Below are positions 30,527-39,961 of a DNA stretch of 64,000 bases, piece after piece. The notes under the pieces were generated by a model. That model searched no databases. It worked only from the letters and a program-made list of their open reading frames with translations, and had not been told where the DNA came from. The stretch's first letter is position 1. Every line of letters begins with the position of its first letter. This stretch comes from Ardenticatenales bacterium (GTDB taxonomy: Bacteria; Chloroflexota; Anaerolineae; Ardenticatenales; Ardenticatenaceae), in the NCBI GenBank assembly GCA_020634795.1, contig JACKAZ010000004.1, positions 242,001-306,000 on the forward strand. The letters are read 5' to 3'. Both the position numbers and the translations under genes were made by a program.

Positions 30527-31378
30527 CTATGAATAATCGTAGAAGCCCTTGCCCGTCTTGCGGCCATGGTAGCCCGCCGTCACCATGCGGCGCAGCAGCG
30601 GCGGGGCGGCGTAACGGGGATCCTTGAACTCGTCGTACATCGCGTCGGCGATGAAGAGCAGTGTGTCCAGCCCCACGAAATCCGAGAGGGTGAGCGGCCC
30701 CATGGGGTGGGCCAGCCCCAGCTTGATGCCGAGGTCGATGTCGTCGCGCGTGGCGACGCCCTCTTCCAAGATGCGGATCGCGTCCAGCGCGTAGGGGATC
30801 AGCAGCCGGTTGACGATGAAGCCCGGTCGATCTTGGGACTCGACCGTTTGCTTGCCCAGATCGGCCCCGAATTGGCGTGCCGCCGCCATCGTCTCGTCGC
30901 TGGTCAGCAAGCCGCGCACATATTCGATCAGCGGCATGACCGGCACGGGGTTGAAGAAGTGGATGCCCAACACCTTGTCGGGGCGCGAGGTGGCGGCGGC
31001 GATTTCGGCGATGGAGAGACTGGAGGTGTTCGTCGCCAGAATCGCGTCGGCTTTGGCGAGCCGGTCCAGGTCGGCGAAGATCTCTTTTTTCAGCGCCATA
31101 TTCTCCGTCGCCGCTTCGATGATGATGTCGCAGTCGGCCAGCGCCTCGACCTCGGTGGTGAAGCTCAGCCGCGCCACCGCTTCATCGTGGGCCTCTTGCG
31201 TCATCTTGCCCCGTTCCAATCCTCTGGTCATCGAGCCAAAGATGCGCTTCTGCCCCGCCTCGACCGCCTCTGGATTAATCTCGCGCACCACGACATCGAA
31301 GCCGCAGCGCGCCGATTGCTCGGCGATGCCGCTTCCCATCAGCCCCGACCCAATTACGCCCACTTTGTTGATTGTCAT
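30527..31378 (-). CDS. 3-hydroxybutyryl-CoA (3-hydroxyacyl-CoA) dehydrogenase
   Basis: Encodes 283 residues, the usual size of stand-alone Hbd/PaaH enzymes. It interconverts acetoacetyl-CoA and 3-hydroxybutyryl-CoA with NAD(P). The dinucleotide motif GVIGSGLMGSGIAE lies at 6-19, the catalytic region NTSSLSIAEIA followed by GIHFFNPVPVMPLIE with the active-site His, the RPGFIVNRLL helix, and GYHGRKTGKGFYDYS at the end. The ATG at 31378 has AAGGAG 6 bases upstream; a longer frame to 31447 is not family-like. It is last in a leftward series with the LysM gene, but spacers of ~60-100 bases make co-transcription uncertain. Confidence 0.94.
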   Translation of the reverse strand: MTINKVGVIGSGLMGSGIAEQSARCGFDVVVREINPEAVEAGQKRIFGSMTRGLERGKMTQEAHDEAVARLSFTTEVEALADCDIIIEAATENMALKKEIFADLDRLAKADAILATNTSSLSIAEIAAATSRPDKVLGIHFFNPVPVMPLIEYVRGLLTSDETMAAARQFGADLGKQTVESQDRPGFIVNRLLIPYALDAIRILEEGVATRDDIDLGIKLGLAHPMGPLTLSDFVGLDTLLFIADAMYDEFKDPRYAAPPLLRRMVTAGYHGRKTGKGFYDYS

Positions 31379-31482
31379 GCTGTTCTCCTTGATCTGATTC
31401 TGTGAAGCGATGGAGAAAGGGGATAGAGAACCATGCCATGATTTCACTTCGCCCCTTGCACCGCTTTCTCTCTGTCTGATCG

Positions 31483-32193
31483 CTATTCCGCCACGATGAG
31501 TGTCATTAGTGCCCGCTCCGTGCCGCCCAACGTCAGCGTGACGTGCGGCGCGTTGACCGGCTGGGCTAGCGAGCCGAGCACGAGCGCCACCGCCCCGGGC
31601 AGGGGGCTGAAACGGTCGAGCGAGTCGGGGTGGACGATCAACCAGTCCCCCTTGCCGATCTGGCCACCGGTGCCGCTGAAGCTGATCTTGCTGGCGGGCG
31701 GTTTGGCAGCCCCGTCGAAGACCACGTCGGGGCCAAGCACCACCGTGGTGGGTTGCGCGGCATGGAGCAGGGCCGCGATCAGCGCTTCACTCGGCGATTC
31801 AGCGAAACGCGGCGTGCGGCTCCCGGCCCCCACGATGCTCAGCGACGGCTGGGCGATGGGAATGAAACGAAGTGCGGGCCATGCGTCCACCGCGTTGGCC
31901 TCGGCCTCTGCACTGATCGCGCCCCGCCCCACCCACAGGGTGGCTGCTGCTTGCTGCGGCGTGAAGGCCAAGCGCGGCGCGTCGCCCCACGCCACGATCA
32001 TGTCGGGGGCTGCCTCGCCGTTGGGCGCTGTCTGTTCATCGGCCAGCACGGCCACGGCAGCGCCCAACCGGCGGCGCAGTTCCGATGCCAGGCCCGCGCT
32101 GGCCCCGCGTAATTCCACGCATTGGCGCTGGCTGGCCCGTGCCAAAAGGAAAAGCACGAAGCCGATTTCGTGCTCCGTGCTTCTATCGTTCAC
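31483..32193 (-). CDS. Unknown protein, start uncertain
   Basis: Open reading of 236 residues; no family recognised. The middle is Ala-rich, with motifs such as MIVAWGDAPRLAF and PALRFIPIAQPSLSIVGAGS, and it ends HVTLTLGGTERALMTLIVAE. There is no signal peptide or membrane helix. The first GTG (32193) lacks a good ribosome-binding site. The first ~20 codons overlap a strong terminator-like hairpin at 32146-32174 for the upstream LysM gene, so the real start may be the in-frame GTG at 32118 (211 residues). Codon use resembles its neighbours, so I think it is a real gene. Confidence 0.6.
   Translation of the reverse strand: MNDRSTEHEIGFVLFLLARASQRQCVELRGASAGLASELRRRLGAAVAVLADEQTAPNGEAAPDMIVAWGDAPRLAFTPQQAAATLWVGRGAISAEAEANAVDAWPALRFIPIAQPSLSIVGAGSRTPRFAESPSEALIAALLHAAQPTTVVLGPDVVFDGAAKPPASKISFSGTGGQIGKGDWLIVHPDSLDRFSPLPGAVALVLGSLAQPVNAPHVTLTLGGTERALMTLIVAE
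32146..32174 (-). terminator. Terminator of the LysM gene
   Basis: On the minus strand AGCACGA-8-TCGTGCT is followed by TTTCCTTTT, about 80 bases after the LysM stop codon. Confidence 0.65.
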
Positions 32194-32252
32194 TTCTCAC
32201 CCCGTCTCCGTTCCGTCTACGGCCTGTGCGGGCTGCGTCTCAATCAATCGGG

Positions 32253-33779
32253 TTAGGGCAAAACGACCGTGATAACGTAGGTTTCGCTCTTGTTGCTGAT
32301 GACGCGTCCACGGGGCATCTGGTTGGGGGTTGGATTTGCCTCCACCGCCACTTCGTTGGTGGTGGAAGCGATCCCATTGTCGGCGGGGAGCGTCAGCGTC
32401 GGATCCCCCGAGGTGAGTTCCATCACCCGGACGTTCCAATAAATATTCGCATCCTCTGTTAGTCGATCCAACCAGAGCGTGGGCATCCGCCACGAATTTA
32501 CCTGTAGCCAGACACTCTCCGACCACAAGACCTTCTTCTGATCGTTTTCGGCCCAGAGTTGTAGCACGTAATAGTGATCTGCTTCCAGCCACGACATCGG
32601 CGTCCAAACGAACTGGAACGGCTTACGGTTCTTGGAATAGGTCCACACAGCGCCATTTTCCGGCAGGGTGGGCAACGGTGCTTGGGCCGATGGGGTCGCC
32701 ACTGGCGCAACCGGGCGCGTCATTTCGTATCCCCCCTCGGCGGTTGCCGTGGAGACCGGGGCGACGGTCGGTGGCACGGCCGTTGCGGTGGGCAACGCGG
32801 TGGGCGCGGCCACGGCGCCGGTGGGCGAAGGAATCTGCAACGTTTGGCCCACCGTCAACGCATCCATGTCGACACCCGGGTTGGCCGCTTGCAGCTCTTC
32901 CATCGTCAGGTTGTTGTCCTCGGCGATGGCACGGGCGTAATCCCCACTCTCCACGGTGTAGCTACGTGTGGTAGAAGCGGTGGAAGGGGCAATGGTCGGC
33001 ACCGTTTGCGCCACAGCCGCGACGGTGGGGGTCCCCATGACGATCACAGCGGTTGCCGTTGGCAGCGGCGTATAGTCGCCCTGCGGAATGATAATCGAAG
33101 CCCCTGCCACAAGCTGGACATCGGGGCGATAGCCGTTGGCGAAAAGCAGGTCAGTCCGATCGATCCCGTAGGCTTCGGCGATGCTGGAGATCGTCTCGCC
33201 GGGCTGGATGTAGTGGACGATGTTCCCCTGCTCGTTTTGCGCGGTGGGGATGGCGGCGCCGCTTTCAATTTCATATTGCACAATCTGTGCCGCAGAGGGG
33301 ATGATCAGGGACTGGCCGGGGCTGATCTCTTCACTCTCGAGACTGTTCGCTTTCTGCAGCACTTCAACCGAAATGGCGTGATTGATCGCAATAACTTTTA
33401 GGGTATCTCCCTCTTCCACGACGTAGGTGGTCTGCGCTTCACTCTCGGCGGCCACTTCGCGCTCGGGCGATGAGCCGTCCGCGTCCGCTTGCGCTTCGCT
33501 CTCTGTATTCTCTTCCAGATCGGCCCCCGCCACCATGCCTGACACTCGATTGTTCAAGGCAATCGCGGGCGACGTGGGAGTGGGGGTGACGTAGGAGATA
33601 GTGAGGTCAGTGGCCGTAGCAGTGGCCTCGGCGGCGGTGAGCAGGCCAGGGGCACTGTCGATCTCGGAGATGGAGACGTTGCCACAGCCCACGAGGGTGG
33701 CGACGAGGAAAACCACGGCAATACCACGGGAATTGCGCAGCAGTGCGGTGATTTTGGGGTGTATGAGGTGGGTAATCAT
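32253..33779 (-). CDS. LysM-repeat lipoprotein
   Basis: Encodes 508 residues. A signal sequence ends in the lipobox LVGC near Cys32. After an acidic linker come three LysM domains, at about 118-160 (YVVEEGDTLKVIAINH...), 187-231 (HYIQPGETISSIAEAYGI...) and 271-314 (YTVESGDYARAIAEDN...), each ending in an I(I/Q)IP motif. LysM binds peptidoglycan or chitin-like glycans. A Pro/Thr-rich stretch leads to a C-terminal beta-rich domain (~370-460) with FQFVWTPMSWLEADHYYVLQ, of a type often found in Chloroflexota surface proteins. GGAG lies about 10 bases before the ATG. Likely a wall-binding surface protein. Confidence 0.88.
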   Translation of the reverse strand: MITHLIHPKITALLRNSRGIAVVFLVATLVGCGNVSISEIDSAPGLLTAAEATATATDLTISYVTPTPTSPAIALNNRVSGMVAGADLEENTESEAQADADGSSPEREVAAESEAQTTYVVEEGDTLKVIAINHAISVEVLQKANSLESEEISPGQSLIIPSAAQIVQYEIESGAAIPTAQNEQGNIVHYIQPGETISSIAEAYGIDRTDLLFANGYRPDVQLVAGASIIIPQGDYTPLPTATAVIVMGTPTVAAVAQTVPTIAPSTASTTRSYTVESGDYARAIAEDNNLTMEELQAANPGVDMDALTVGQTLQIPSPTGAVAAPTALPTATAVPPTVAPVSTATAEGGYEMTRPVAPVATPSAQAPLPTLPENGAVWTYSKNRKPFQFVWTPMSWLEADHYYVLQLWAENDQKKVLWSESVWLQVNSWRMPTLWLDRLTEDANIYWNVRVMELTSGDPTLTLPADNGIASTTNEVAVEANPTPNQMPRGRVISNKSETYVITVVLP

Positions 33780-33988
33780 GGGATTTTGCTCCGAGCCGTA
33801 CTGCGGTTCGCCGTGCGTTCCGTGGCGTGCCCTTTGATGGAGCGATGTTGAAGCCCTGTTCAGCCCTGACTGATGGCGAGCTGCCCCGGGCCGTCTTCAA
33901 CCAGACCCTTTCCGTTCCGTTTTTGTCGATCTACGTCTCTACAGCAAACCAGCCCGCTTCTTACGATCGCAGGCTTGGCAGTAGGCGG

Positions 33989-34017
33989 ATTATATGAGTT
34001 TCAGCCATTCGCGCAAA
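33989..34017 (-). promoter_or_regulatory. Probable promoter of the LysM gene
   Basis: On the minus strand TTTGCG (34012-34017), 17 bases and TATAAT (33989-33994). This leaves a ~200-base leader (33780-33985) in which I see no gene. Confidence 0.5.
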
Positions 34018-34084
34018 TCAGCCGCGCCGATGTTATCAATCGATACCAGCGGGGGTAGGCGGGTACGAAGCGCGGGTTGCGCAG

Positions 34085-34128
34085 CAAAAAATTGCGAATC
34101 GAAAGGGGAGTGCGCCTTCGATTCGCGA
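34085..34128 (-). terminator. Terminator of uvrB
   Basis: On the minus strand GCGAATCGA, a ~15-base loop, TCGATTCGC and then AATTTTTTG, just past the uvrB stop. Confidence 0.85.
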
Positions 34129-34139
34129 TTCTCGGTAAG

Positions 34140-36209
34140 CTACCCTCCAAGATCGTAACGGACGCCCCGCCGCTGGGCTTGCGCCTCCTCACGCTGCTCG
34201 TCGCGAATCTTCTCCCATTCGGGCCGCTGATCGGCCGCATCCAAGATAACGCGCAGATCGTTGACTTGGTCTCGCAACTGCGCCGCCCGCTCGAAGGCCA
34301 GCTCCTTGGCCGCCGCCCGCATCTGCTTCTCCAGATCCTCGATCATCCGCTCCAGTTCGCGCTGCGGCAACGAACCGAGGCTCTGCGCGTCGTAAACCTC
34401 GCCCTCTTCCGCGACGCGGACGCGGTCGGTCAGGTCCCGCACGCTCTTGGCGATGGCCCGCGGCTCGATGCCGTGCGCTTCGTTGTAGGCATGTTGAATC
34501 GCGCGGCGGCGGTCGGTCTCGTCGATGGCGCGGCGCATCGAATCGGTGATGGTGCTTGCGTACATAATGACCCGTCCATCGGGGTGGCGAGCCGCCCGGC
34601 CGATCGTCTGTATCAGGGCCGGTTCGGAGCGGAGGAAGCCCTCTTTGTCGGCATCCAGAATCGCCACCAGCGAGACTTCGGGTAGGTCCAACCCTTCCCG
34701 CAACAGGTTGATGCCAACCACCACATCATGAACGCCAAGTCGCAGCTCCCGCAGGATCTCAACCCGCTCGATGGTTTGAATCTCGGAGTGGAGGTAGTTG
34801 ACCTTGATGCCGAGGTTGGCCAAGTAGTCGGCCAGATCCTCCGACATGCGCTTGGTCAGCGTGGTTACCAGCACCCGTTCGCCCCGGGCGATACGGGCGT
34901 TGATCTCGCCCACCAGATCGTCCACCTGCCCCTTGGTGGGCCGTACTTCGACTTTCGGATCCAAGATGCCGGTCGGTCGGATCACCTGATCGACGATCTG
35001 CTCCGAATGCTCCCGCTCGTAGGCGGCGGGGGTGGCGGAGACGTAGATCACTTGGTGGATGTGCTTCATGAACTCTTCGATGCGGAGCGGTCGGTTATCG
35101 AGCGCGCTTGGCAGTCGGAAGCCGAATTCCACCAAGGTCTCCTTGCGGGCGCGGTCGCCGTTGAACATGCCGCGAATCTGCGGCAGCGTCATGTGGCTCT
35201 CGTCGATCACCAGCAGGAAATCGTCGGGGAAGTAGTCGAGCAGCGTCCACGGGGTGGAGCCAGCCGGACGCTGCGCGAGGTGGCGTGAATAGTTCTCGAC
35301 ACCAGAGCAGTAGCCGATCTCTTGCAGCATCTCCAGATCGTAGCGGGTGCGCTGTTCGAGCCGCTGTGCTTCCAGCAGCTTATCCATCGAGCGCAGCTCC
35401 GCCAGACGGGCTTCCAACTCCAGTTGGATATCTTGAATCGCCTGGGTCAGCTTGTCTTCGGGGGTGATGAAGTGTTTGGCAGGATAGATATCCAGTGCTA
35501 CGTGGTCGTTCACGATCTCGCCCGTCACCGGGTCGATCTCGGTGATGCGTTCGACGTCGTCGCCCCAGAACTCCACACGGTAGGCCGTTTCCTCGTACGC
35601 AGGCATGATCTCGACCGTGTCGCCGCGCACGCGGAAGGCACCGCGCTTCAGATCGTAGTCGTTGCGGTCGTAGTGAATGTCGATCAGGTGACGCAACATG
35701 CGGTCACGTTTGCGCACTTCGCCCCGTTTGATCGAGACCACCACCCGCCCGTAATCCTCCGGCGAACCGAGACCGTAGATCGCGGAGACCGAGGCGACGA
35801 TGATCACATCTCGCCGCGTGAAGAGCGCTTGGGTGGCGGCCAAGCGAAGCCGATCGATCTCATCGTTGATCGAAGAATCCTTTTCGATGAAGAGATCCTG
35901 CTGCGGCACGTAAGCTTCGGGCTGGTAATAGTCGTAGTAAGAGACGAAGTATTCGACCGCGTTGTTGGGGAAGAACTCCTTAAACTCAGCGTAGAGCTGC
36001 GCGGCCAGCGTCTTGTTGTGGGCCATCACCAACGTCGGGCGCTGCACCTCCTCAATGACATTGGCAACGGAGAAGGTCTTGCCTGTGCCCGTCGCCCCCA
36101 ACAGCGTCTGTTCTTGGTAGCCCGCGTTGAGGCCAGCGACCAACTGTTTGATCGCGGTCGGCTGATCACCCGTCGGCACAAAGTCACTCACAACCTGAAA
36201 CGGTGGCAT
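34140..36209 (-). CDS. uvrB: Excinuclease ABC subunit UvrB
   Basis: Encodes 689 residues. UvrB is the damage-verifying helicase of nucleotide excision repair. It begins PFQVVSDFVPTGDQPTAIKQL; Walker A GATGTGKT lies near 45, the beta-hairpin region YYDYYQPEAYVPQQD near 95-110, DESHMTLPQIRGMF near 340, and the C-terminal UVR motif (LEKQMRAAAKELAFERAAQLRD) near 640-665. The ATG at 36209 has AAGGAGAG 7 bases upstream; a longer frame to 36311 overlaps the promoter. The C-terminal tail after the UVR motif is Arg/Gln-rich. It is monocistronic. Confidence 0.97.
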   Translation of the reverse strand: MPPFQVVSDFVPTGDQPTAIKQLVAGLNAGYQEQTLLGATGTGKTFSVANVIEEVQRPTLVMAHNKTLAAQLYAEFKEFFPNNAVEYFVSYYDYYQPEAYVPQQDLFIEKDSSINDEIDRLRLAATQALFTRRDVIIVASVSAIYGLGSPEDYGRVVVSIKRGEVRKRDRMLRHLIDIHYDRNDYDLKRGAFRVRGDTVEIMPAYEETAYRVEFWGDDVERITEIDPVTGEIVNDHVALDIYPAKHFITPEDKLTQAIQDIQLELEARLAELRSMDKLLEAQRLEQRTRYDLEMLQEIGYCSGVENYSRHLAQRPAGSTPWTLLDYFPDDFLLVIDESHMTLPQIRGMFNGDRARKETLVEFGFRLPSALDNRPLRIEEFMKHIHQVIYVSATPAAYEREHSEQIVDQVIRPTGILDPKVEVRPTKGQVDDLVGEINARIARGERVLVTTLTKRMSEDLADYLANLGIKVNYLHSEIQTIERVEILRELRLGVHDVVVGINLLREGLDLPEVSLVAILDADKEGFLRSEPALIQTIGRAARHPDGRVIMYASTITDSMRRAIDETDRRRAIQHAYNEAHGIEPRAIAKSVRDLTDRVRVAEEGEVYDAQSLGSLPQRELERMIEDLEKQMRAAAKELAFERAAQLRDQVNDLRVILDAADQRPEWEKIRDEQREEAQAQRRGVRYDLGG

Positions 36210-36262
36210 CCGCTCTCCTTTCGCTGCCAAAGCGTCGTTGATGGCCCTACGACAACCCAACG

Positions 36263-36271
36263 AGTATAGCA
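36263..36271 (-). promoter_or_regulatory. Extended -10 promoter (TGCTATACT) of uvrB
   Basis: On the minus strand TGC-TATACT lies ~55 bases upstream of the uvrB ATG and is identical to the mnmA, ftsH and GH5 -10 regions. It carries no LexA-like box that I can recognise. Confidence 0.6.
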
Positions 36272-36460
36272 TATCAGCACGACATGATTGCCATCCCACC
36301 GCCCCCTGCATATCATCTAACGGCGAATGGTGAAGGGCGAATGGTGAATGGGTCGATCTTGGTCATCGTTTCACCGGCCCACCACTGTGGCCGTGTGTGT
36401 GCCACAGTGCCTGCTCATCTGCCAGACTCACTCTAACGTTCCCTGACGCCCAACCCTCTA

Positions 36461-36493
36461 ACTCACAAAACTCACAAAACTCACAAAACTCAC
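36461..36493 (+). repeat. 9-bp ACTCACAAA tandem repeat before the start codon
   Basis: Three full copies plus a partial ACTCACC run directly into the ATG of the molybdopterin oxidoreductase. No Shine-Dalgarno site is present in this stretch. Confidence 0.8.
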
Positions 36494-36494
36494 C

Positions 36495-38693
36495 ATGCGC
36501 CACCCCAAACTCGACCGCTATCAGAACGACCCCGCGCTGCGCATCATCAGCGGCTGCTGCCCGCACGATTGTCCCGACAGTTGTAGCTGGCAGCTCGCCG
36601 TCGAGCGTGAGAGCGGGCGGGCCATCGACATCTGGGGCCACCCCGATCATCCCGTCACGCAGGGCAAGCTCTGCGGCAAGGTCGACCGCTACCTCGATCG
36701 CAGCTACCACCCCGACCGGCTGACCAGCCCGCTGCGCCGCGTCGGGCCGAAAGGCGCGGGGCAGTTCGCGCCGATCTCGTGGGACGAGGCGATTGACGAG
36801 ATCGCCACCCGGTTGCAGCGCATCATCGACCACGACGGTGCGGAAGCGATCGCGCCCTATTCCTATGCGGGGACGATGGGCGTCTTACAGGGCGAGGGGA
36901 TGGCCTCCCGTTTCTTCAACTTCATCGGGGCCAGTCGTCTGGCGCGCACGATTTGCTCCGAAGCGGGTTTCGAAGGCTATGCGTACACCACCGGCAAAGT
37001 GATCGGCATGGAGACGCAGGATTACCGCCATGCGAAGCTGATCCTGATCTGGGGCAGCAACACGCTGACCAGCAACTTGCACCTTTGGCCTTTCGTGCAA
37101 GAAGCGCGGCGCAGTGGTGCGCGGGTGATCGTGATCGATCCCGCCCGTACCCGCACGGCCCGCGCCGCCGACGAATGGCTGCCGATCCAGCCGGGCACCG
37201 ACGGAGCGCTGGCGCTGGCCATGATGCACGTGATTGTCAACGAGGCGCTTTACGATGCCGACTATGTCGCCAGCCATTGCCACGGCTTCGACAAGCTCCG
37301 CGTGCATCTCCAACGCTATTCGCCGCAGTGGGCCGCGCCGCTCACCGGCATTGACGCGGCACGCATCGAAGTGCTGGCGCGGGATTATGCTACGGCACGC
37401 CCTGCGGCCATCCGCGTCAACTACGGCTTGCAGCGCCATGCGGGCGGCGGGGCGGCGATGCGTGCCATCAGCTGCTTGCCCGCGCTCGTGGGCGCTTGGC
37501 GACAGCAGGGCGGCGGCATCCAGCTTAGCAGCAGCGGCAGCTTCCCGCTCGATTACCGCAGTCTGCGCCGCCCCGACGCAGCGCAGCGGCTGACACGCGA
37601 ATTCAACATGAATCGGCTGGGCGACATGCTGTCCCGCGATCCTGCCAAAATCGCCCGCGCCCACCATCACCCACGTCCGGTCGATCCGCAGCCCACGCCC
37701 GACGCGGCGGGGCCGCCCGTCAAGGCGCTGATCGTCTACAACTGCAATCCCGCTGCGGTCGCGCCCGACCAGTCCGCCGTCGTCGCGGGATTGCAGCGGT
37801 ATGAGCTTTTCACCGTCGTGCTGGAGCATTTCCCCACCGACACGGTCGATTATGCCGATATCGTGCTGCCCGCCACCACCCAGATCGAGCATTGGGACAT
37901 TCTGAAACCGTACGGCCACCTCTACCTAGCGCTCAATCGGCCCGCTATCGCCCCGTTGGGCGAGTCGCTGCCCAACAGCGAGATCTTCCGTCGGCTGGGC
38001 CGCGCCATGGGGGGCGACGAGGCGCTGTTTGGGCAGTCGGATGAAACGATGCTGCAGGCGTTCGTCGAGAGCCAGCACGACGCGCTCTTCGAAGGCATCA
38101 CATGGGATCGTCTGCTGGCGGAGAATTTCGTCCGACTCAACTTGCCCCAGCCCTTCCTCCCCTTCGCCCACGGCAACTATCCGACCGAAAGTGGCAAATG
38201 TGAGTTCTTCAGTGAACGGGCCGCGCGGGACGGCTACGATCCGTTGCCAACGTGGGCGCCGCCCCTCTCGCTGACGGGGGCGGCCGAGAGCCTGCGCCTG
38301 ATCTCGCCGCCCGCCCACAACTTCCTCAATTCCAGCTTCGTCAATGTGCCACGGCTGCAACAGCGTGAAGGGCGACCGGCGCTGTGGATGCACCCTGCCG
38401 ATGCGGCCGAACGGCAGTTGCACGACGGCGATTGGCTGCGGCTTTGGAACGCGCAGGGCGAGGTCGAGCTGCCGCTGCGCATCACCGATGAGATCGTGGC
38501 GGGGACGCTCCTGGCGCCGGGCATCTGGTGGTCCAAACTCAGCCCTGATGGCCGCAACATCAACCAGCTCACCCCACAAACAGAGGCCGACCTCGGCGCG
38601 GGAGCACTTTTCTATGATGTGCGCGTCCAGGTCGAACGGGTCGCGCCGACCGCCCCGCATTCCACCCCCGCCGAACTGATCGCCGCCGACTGA
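36495..38693 (+). CDS. Molybdopterin-dependent oxidoreductase with N-terminal [4Fe-4S] site
   Basis: Encodes 732 residues of the DMSO reductase superfamily. The N-terminal Fe-S motif uses C22-x3-C26-x3-C30 and C60 (CCPHDCPDSC ... KLCGK). Next come the molybdopterin domains: GRVGPKGAGQF-like, ISWDEAIDEIA, SYAGTMGVLQ, LILIWGSNTLTSNLH, VIVIDPARTRTA and the C-terminal dinucleotide-binding domain with PPAHNFLNSSFVNV. Close families include thiosulfate/polysulfide reductase-like and other assimilatory types; the substrate is not determinable. No twin-arginine signal is seen, so it is probably cytoplasmic. No ribosome-binding site is visible before the ATG. A molybdopterin-binding gene follows after 7 bases. 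Confidence 0.9.
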   Translation: MRHPKLDRYQNDPALRIISGCCPHDCPDSCSWQLAVERESGRAIDIWGHPDHPVTQGKLCGKVDRYLDRSYHPDRLTSPLRRVGPKGAGQFAPISWDEAIDEIATRLQRIIDHDGAEAIAPYSYAGTMGVLQGEGMASRFFNFIGASRLARTICSEAGFEGYAYTTGKVIGMETQDYRHAKLILIWGSNTLTSNLHLWPFVQEARRSGARVIVIDPARTRTARAADEWLPIQPGTDGALALAMMHVIVNEALYDADYVASHCHGFDKLRVHLQRYSPQWAAPLTGIDAARIEVLARDYATARPAAIRVNYGLQRHAGGGAAMRAISCLPALVGAWRQQGGGIQLSSSGSFPLDYRSLRRPDAAQRLTREFNMNRLGDMLSRDPAKIARAHHHPRPVDPQPTPDAAGPPVKALIVYNCNPAAVAPDQSAVVAGLQRYELFTVVLEHFPTDTVDYADIVLPATTQIEHWDILKPYGHLYLALNRPAIAPLGESLPNSEIFRRLGRAMGGDEALFGQSDETMLQAFVESQHDALFEGITWDRLLAENFVRLNLPQPFLPFAHGNYPTESGKCEFFSERAARDGYDPLPTWAPPLSLTGAAESLRLISPPAHNFLNSSFVNVPRLQQREGRPALWMHPADAAERQLHDGDWLRLWNAQGEVELPLRITDEIVAGTLLAPGIWWSKLSPDGRNINQLTPQTEADLGAGALFYDVRVQVERVAPTAPHSTPAELIAAD

Positions 38694-38700
38694 CGACGCG

Positions 38701-39675
38701 ATGGAGATCCGCACCCTGCCGCTCGACGAGGCCCACGGCCACATTCTGCTGCACAACGTGGCGGACGAAGTGGGGCGCAAACGGGTGAAGAAGGGCGTTC
38801 CGCTTTCCGAAAAAGAGCTGACGTTTCTGCGCGATCTGGGCCATCAGCAGGTCGAGGTGGCAGTGCTGGACGCGGACGACCTGCGCGAAGACGAGGCCGC
38901 GCAGCGGATCGCGGCGGCCCTCATCGGCACCGAGGCCCGTTGGCGGGCCACCCGCGCGGTGGCGGGCCGCATCAACCTTCATTGCGACGGCCCCGCCGTG
39001 TTGTATCTCGACGAAGAGCGGCTGCGCCAACTCAACGCCCTGCGCGGGGTCACCCTGGCCACCCGCGCCGCCCACACACCGCTGGGCACGGCCCTCGCAA
39101 CGACCCAAGCCGCGACGCTCAAGGTGATCCCCTACGCCCTGCCGCGCCCCATCGTTGAGGAGGCCGCGCAACGCGCCGTAGGGCTGCTCCGGTTGCGTCC
39201 GCTGCGTCAACAGCGGGTGGCGTTGCTGCTCGCCGCCGAAGTCGCCACCGCCGACAAGCTGCTCCGTCAGTTTGCCGCGCCGATGGAAATGCGCTTACAA
39301 CGCTACGGCAGCGCCCTGGCCGCGACCGAAAGCGTCGCCCCAGCGGTCGCGGCCATCGCCGAGGCGGCGGCACGGCTTTTGGCGACGCACGATGCGCTGA
39401 TCGTCGCAGGCCAAACCTCGATCATGGACATCGACGACCGCCCGCTGCGCGCGCTGCGCCAAATCGGGGTGCAGATTGCCCTGCACGGGGCGCCGGTGGA
39501 GCCGGGCAACCTGCTGGCGCTCGGTTATCGCGGCGATCAATGGATCATGGGCGCCCCCGGCTGTGCGCGCAGCCCCGCCCACAACGTGGTGGACTTGGTG
39601 CTGCCACGGTTGTTGGCGGGGGAACAGCTCGGTGCCGCAGAGGTCGCGGCGTTGGGACTGGGCGGGTTGTTGTGA
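38701..39675 (+). CDS. MoeA/MogA-type molybdopterin-binding domain protein
   Basis: Encodes 324 residues. The N-terminus (MEIRTLPLDEAHGHILLHN) resembles MoeA-like entry sequences, and the C-terminal half (about 165-310) looks like the MoCF_biosynth (molybdopterin-binding) fold, with THDALIVAGQTSIMDIDDRP and VEPGNLLALGY followed by GAPGCARSPAHNVVDLVLPRLLAG. Such stand-alone proteins often sit beside molybdoenzymes and may help insert the cofactor. Spacing of 7 bases from the oxidoreductase argues that it serves that enzyme. This is family-level recognition, not a specific function. Confidence 0.78.
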   Translation: MEIRTLPLDEAHGHILLHNVADEVGRKRVKKGVPLSEKELTFLRDLGHQQVEVAVLDADDLREDEAAQRIAAALIGTEARWRATRAVAGRINLHCDGPAVLYLDEERLRQLNALRGVTLATRAAHTPLGTALATTQAATLKVIPYALPRPIVEEAAQRAVGLLRLRPLRQQRVALLLAAEVATADKLLRQFAAPMEMRLQRYGSALAATESVAPAVAAIAEAAARLLATHDALIVAGQTSIMDIDDRPLRALRQIGVQIALHGAPVEPGNLLALGYRGDQWIMGAPGCARSPAHNVVDLVLPRLLAGEQLGAAEVAALGLGGLL

Positions 39676-39726
39676 GGGGGTAGTCGCTGGCTCGATTGCC
39701 TCGGCGAACCCGAGCGATACGGCGCT

Positions 39727-39899
39727 AATACCCATTCTCATAGACAATTGTGGATGTGGAATGGACGGTGTAACCGTGGGGCGGGGGATTAAAATCCCCG
39801 CTGGAGGGCCTGTCGGCCAAGGGGCCTGCCTGCGCAGGCCCATTCTTTGCTGTTACCCTTGATCGACGTGGCACAATCAACCATCCGATTTGGTATGAC
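39727..39899 (+). repeat. Dispersed ~170 bp palindrome-rich element, copy 3
   Basis: From ATACCCATTCTCATAGACAA to TTTGGTATGAC; same element as at 1937, 20062 and 43899. It contains GGGGATTAAAATCCCC and GGGCCTGC-type palindromes. It lies 50 bases after the molybdopterin gene. Confidence 0.9.
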
Positions 39900-39961
39900 T
39901 TCACCGAGGTGCCCACTGGCTGGTCGTTTGAGTTGGAACTGCGTATCCATCAGAAGGAGCG

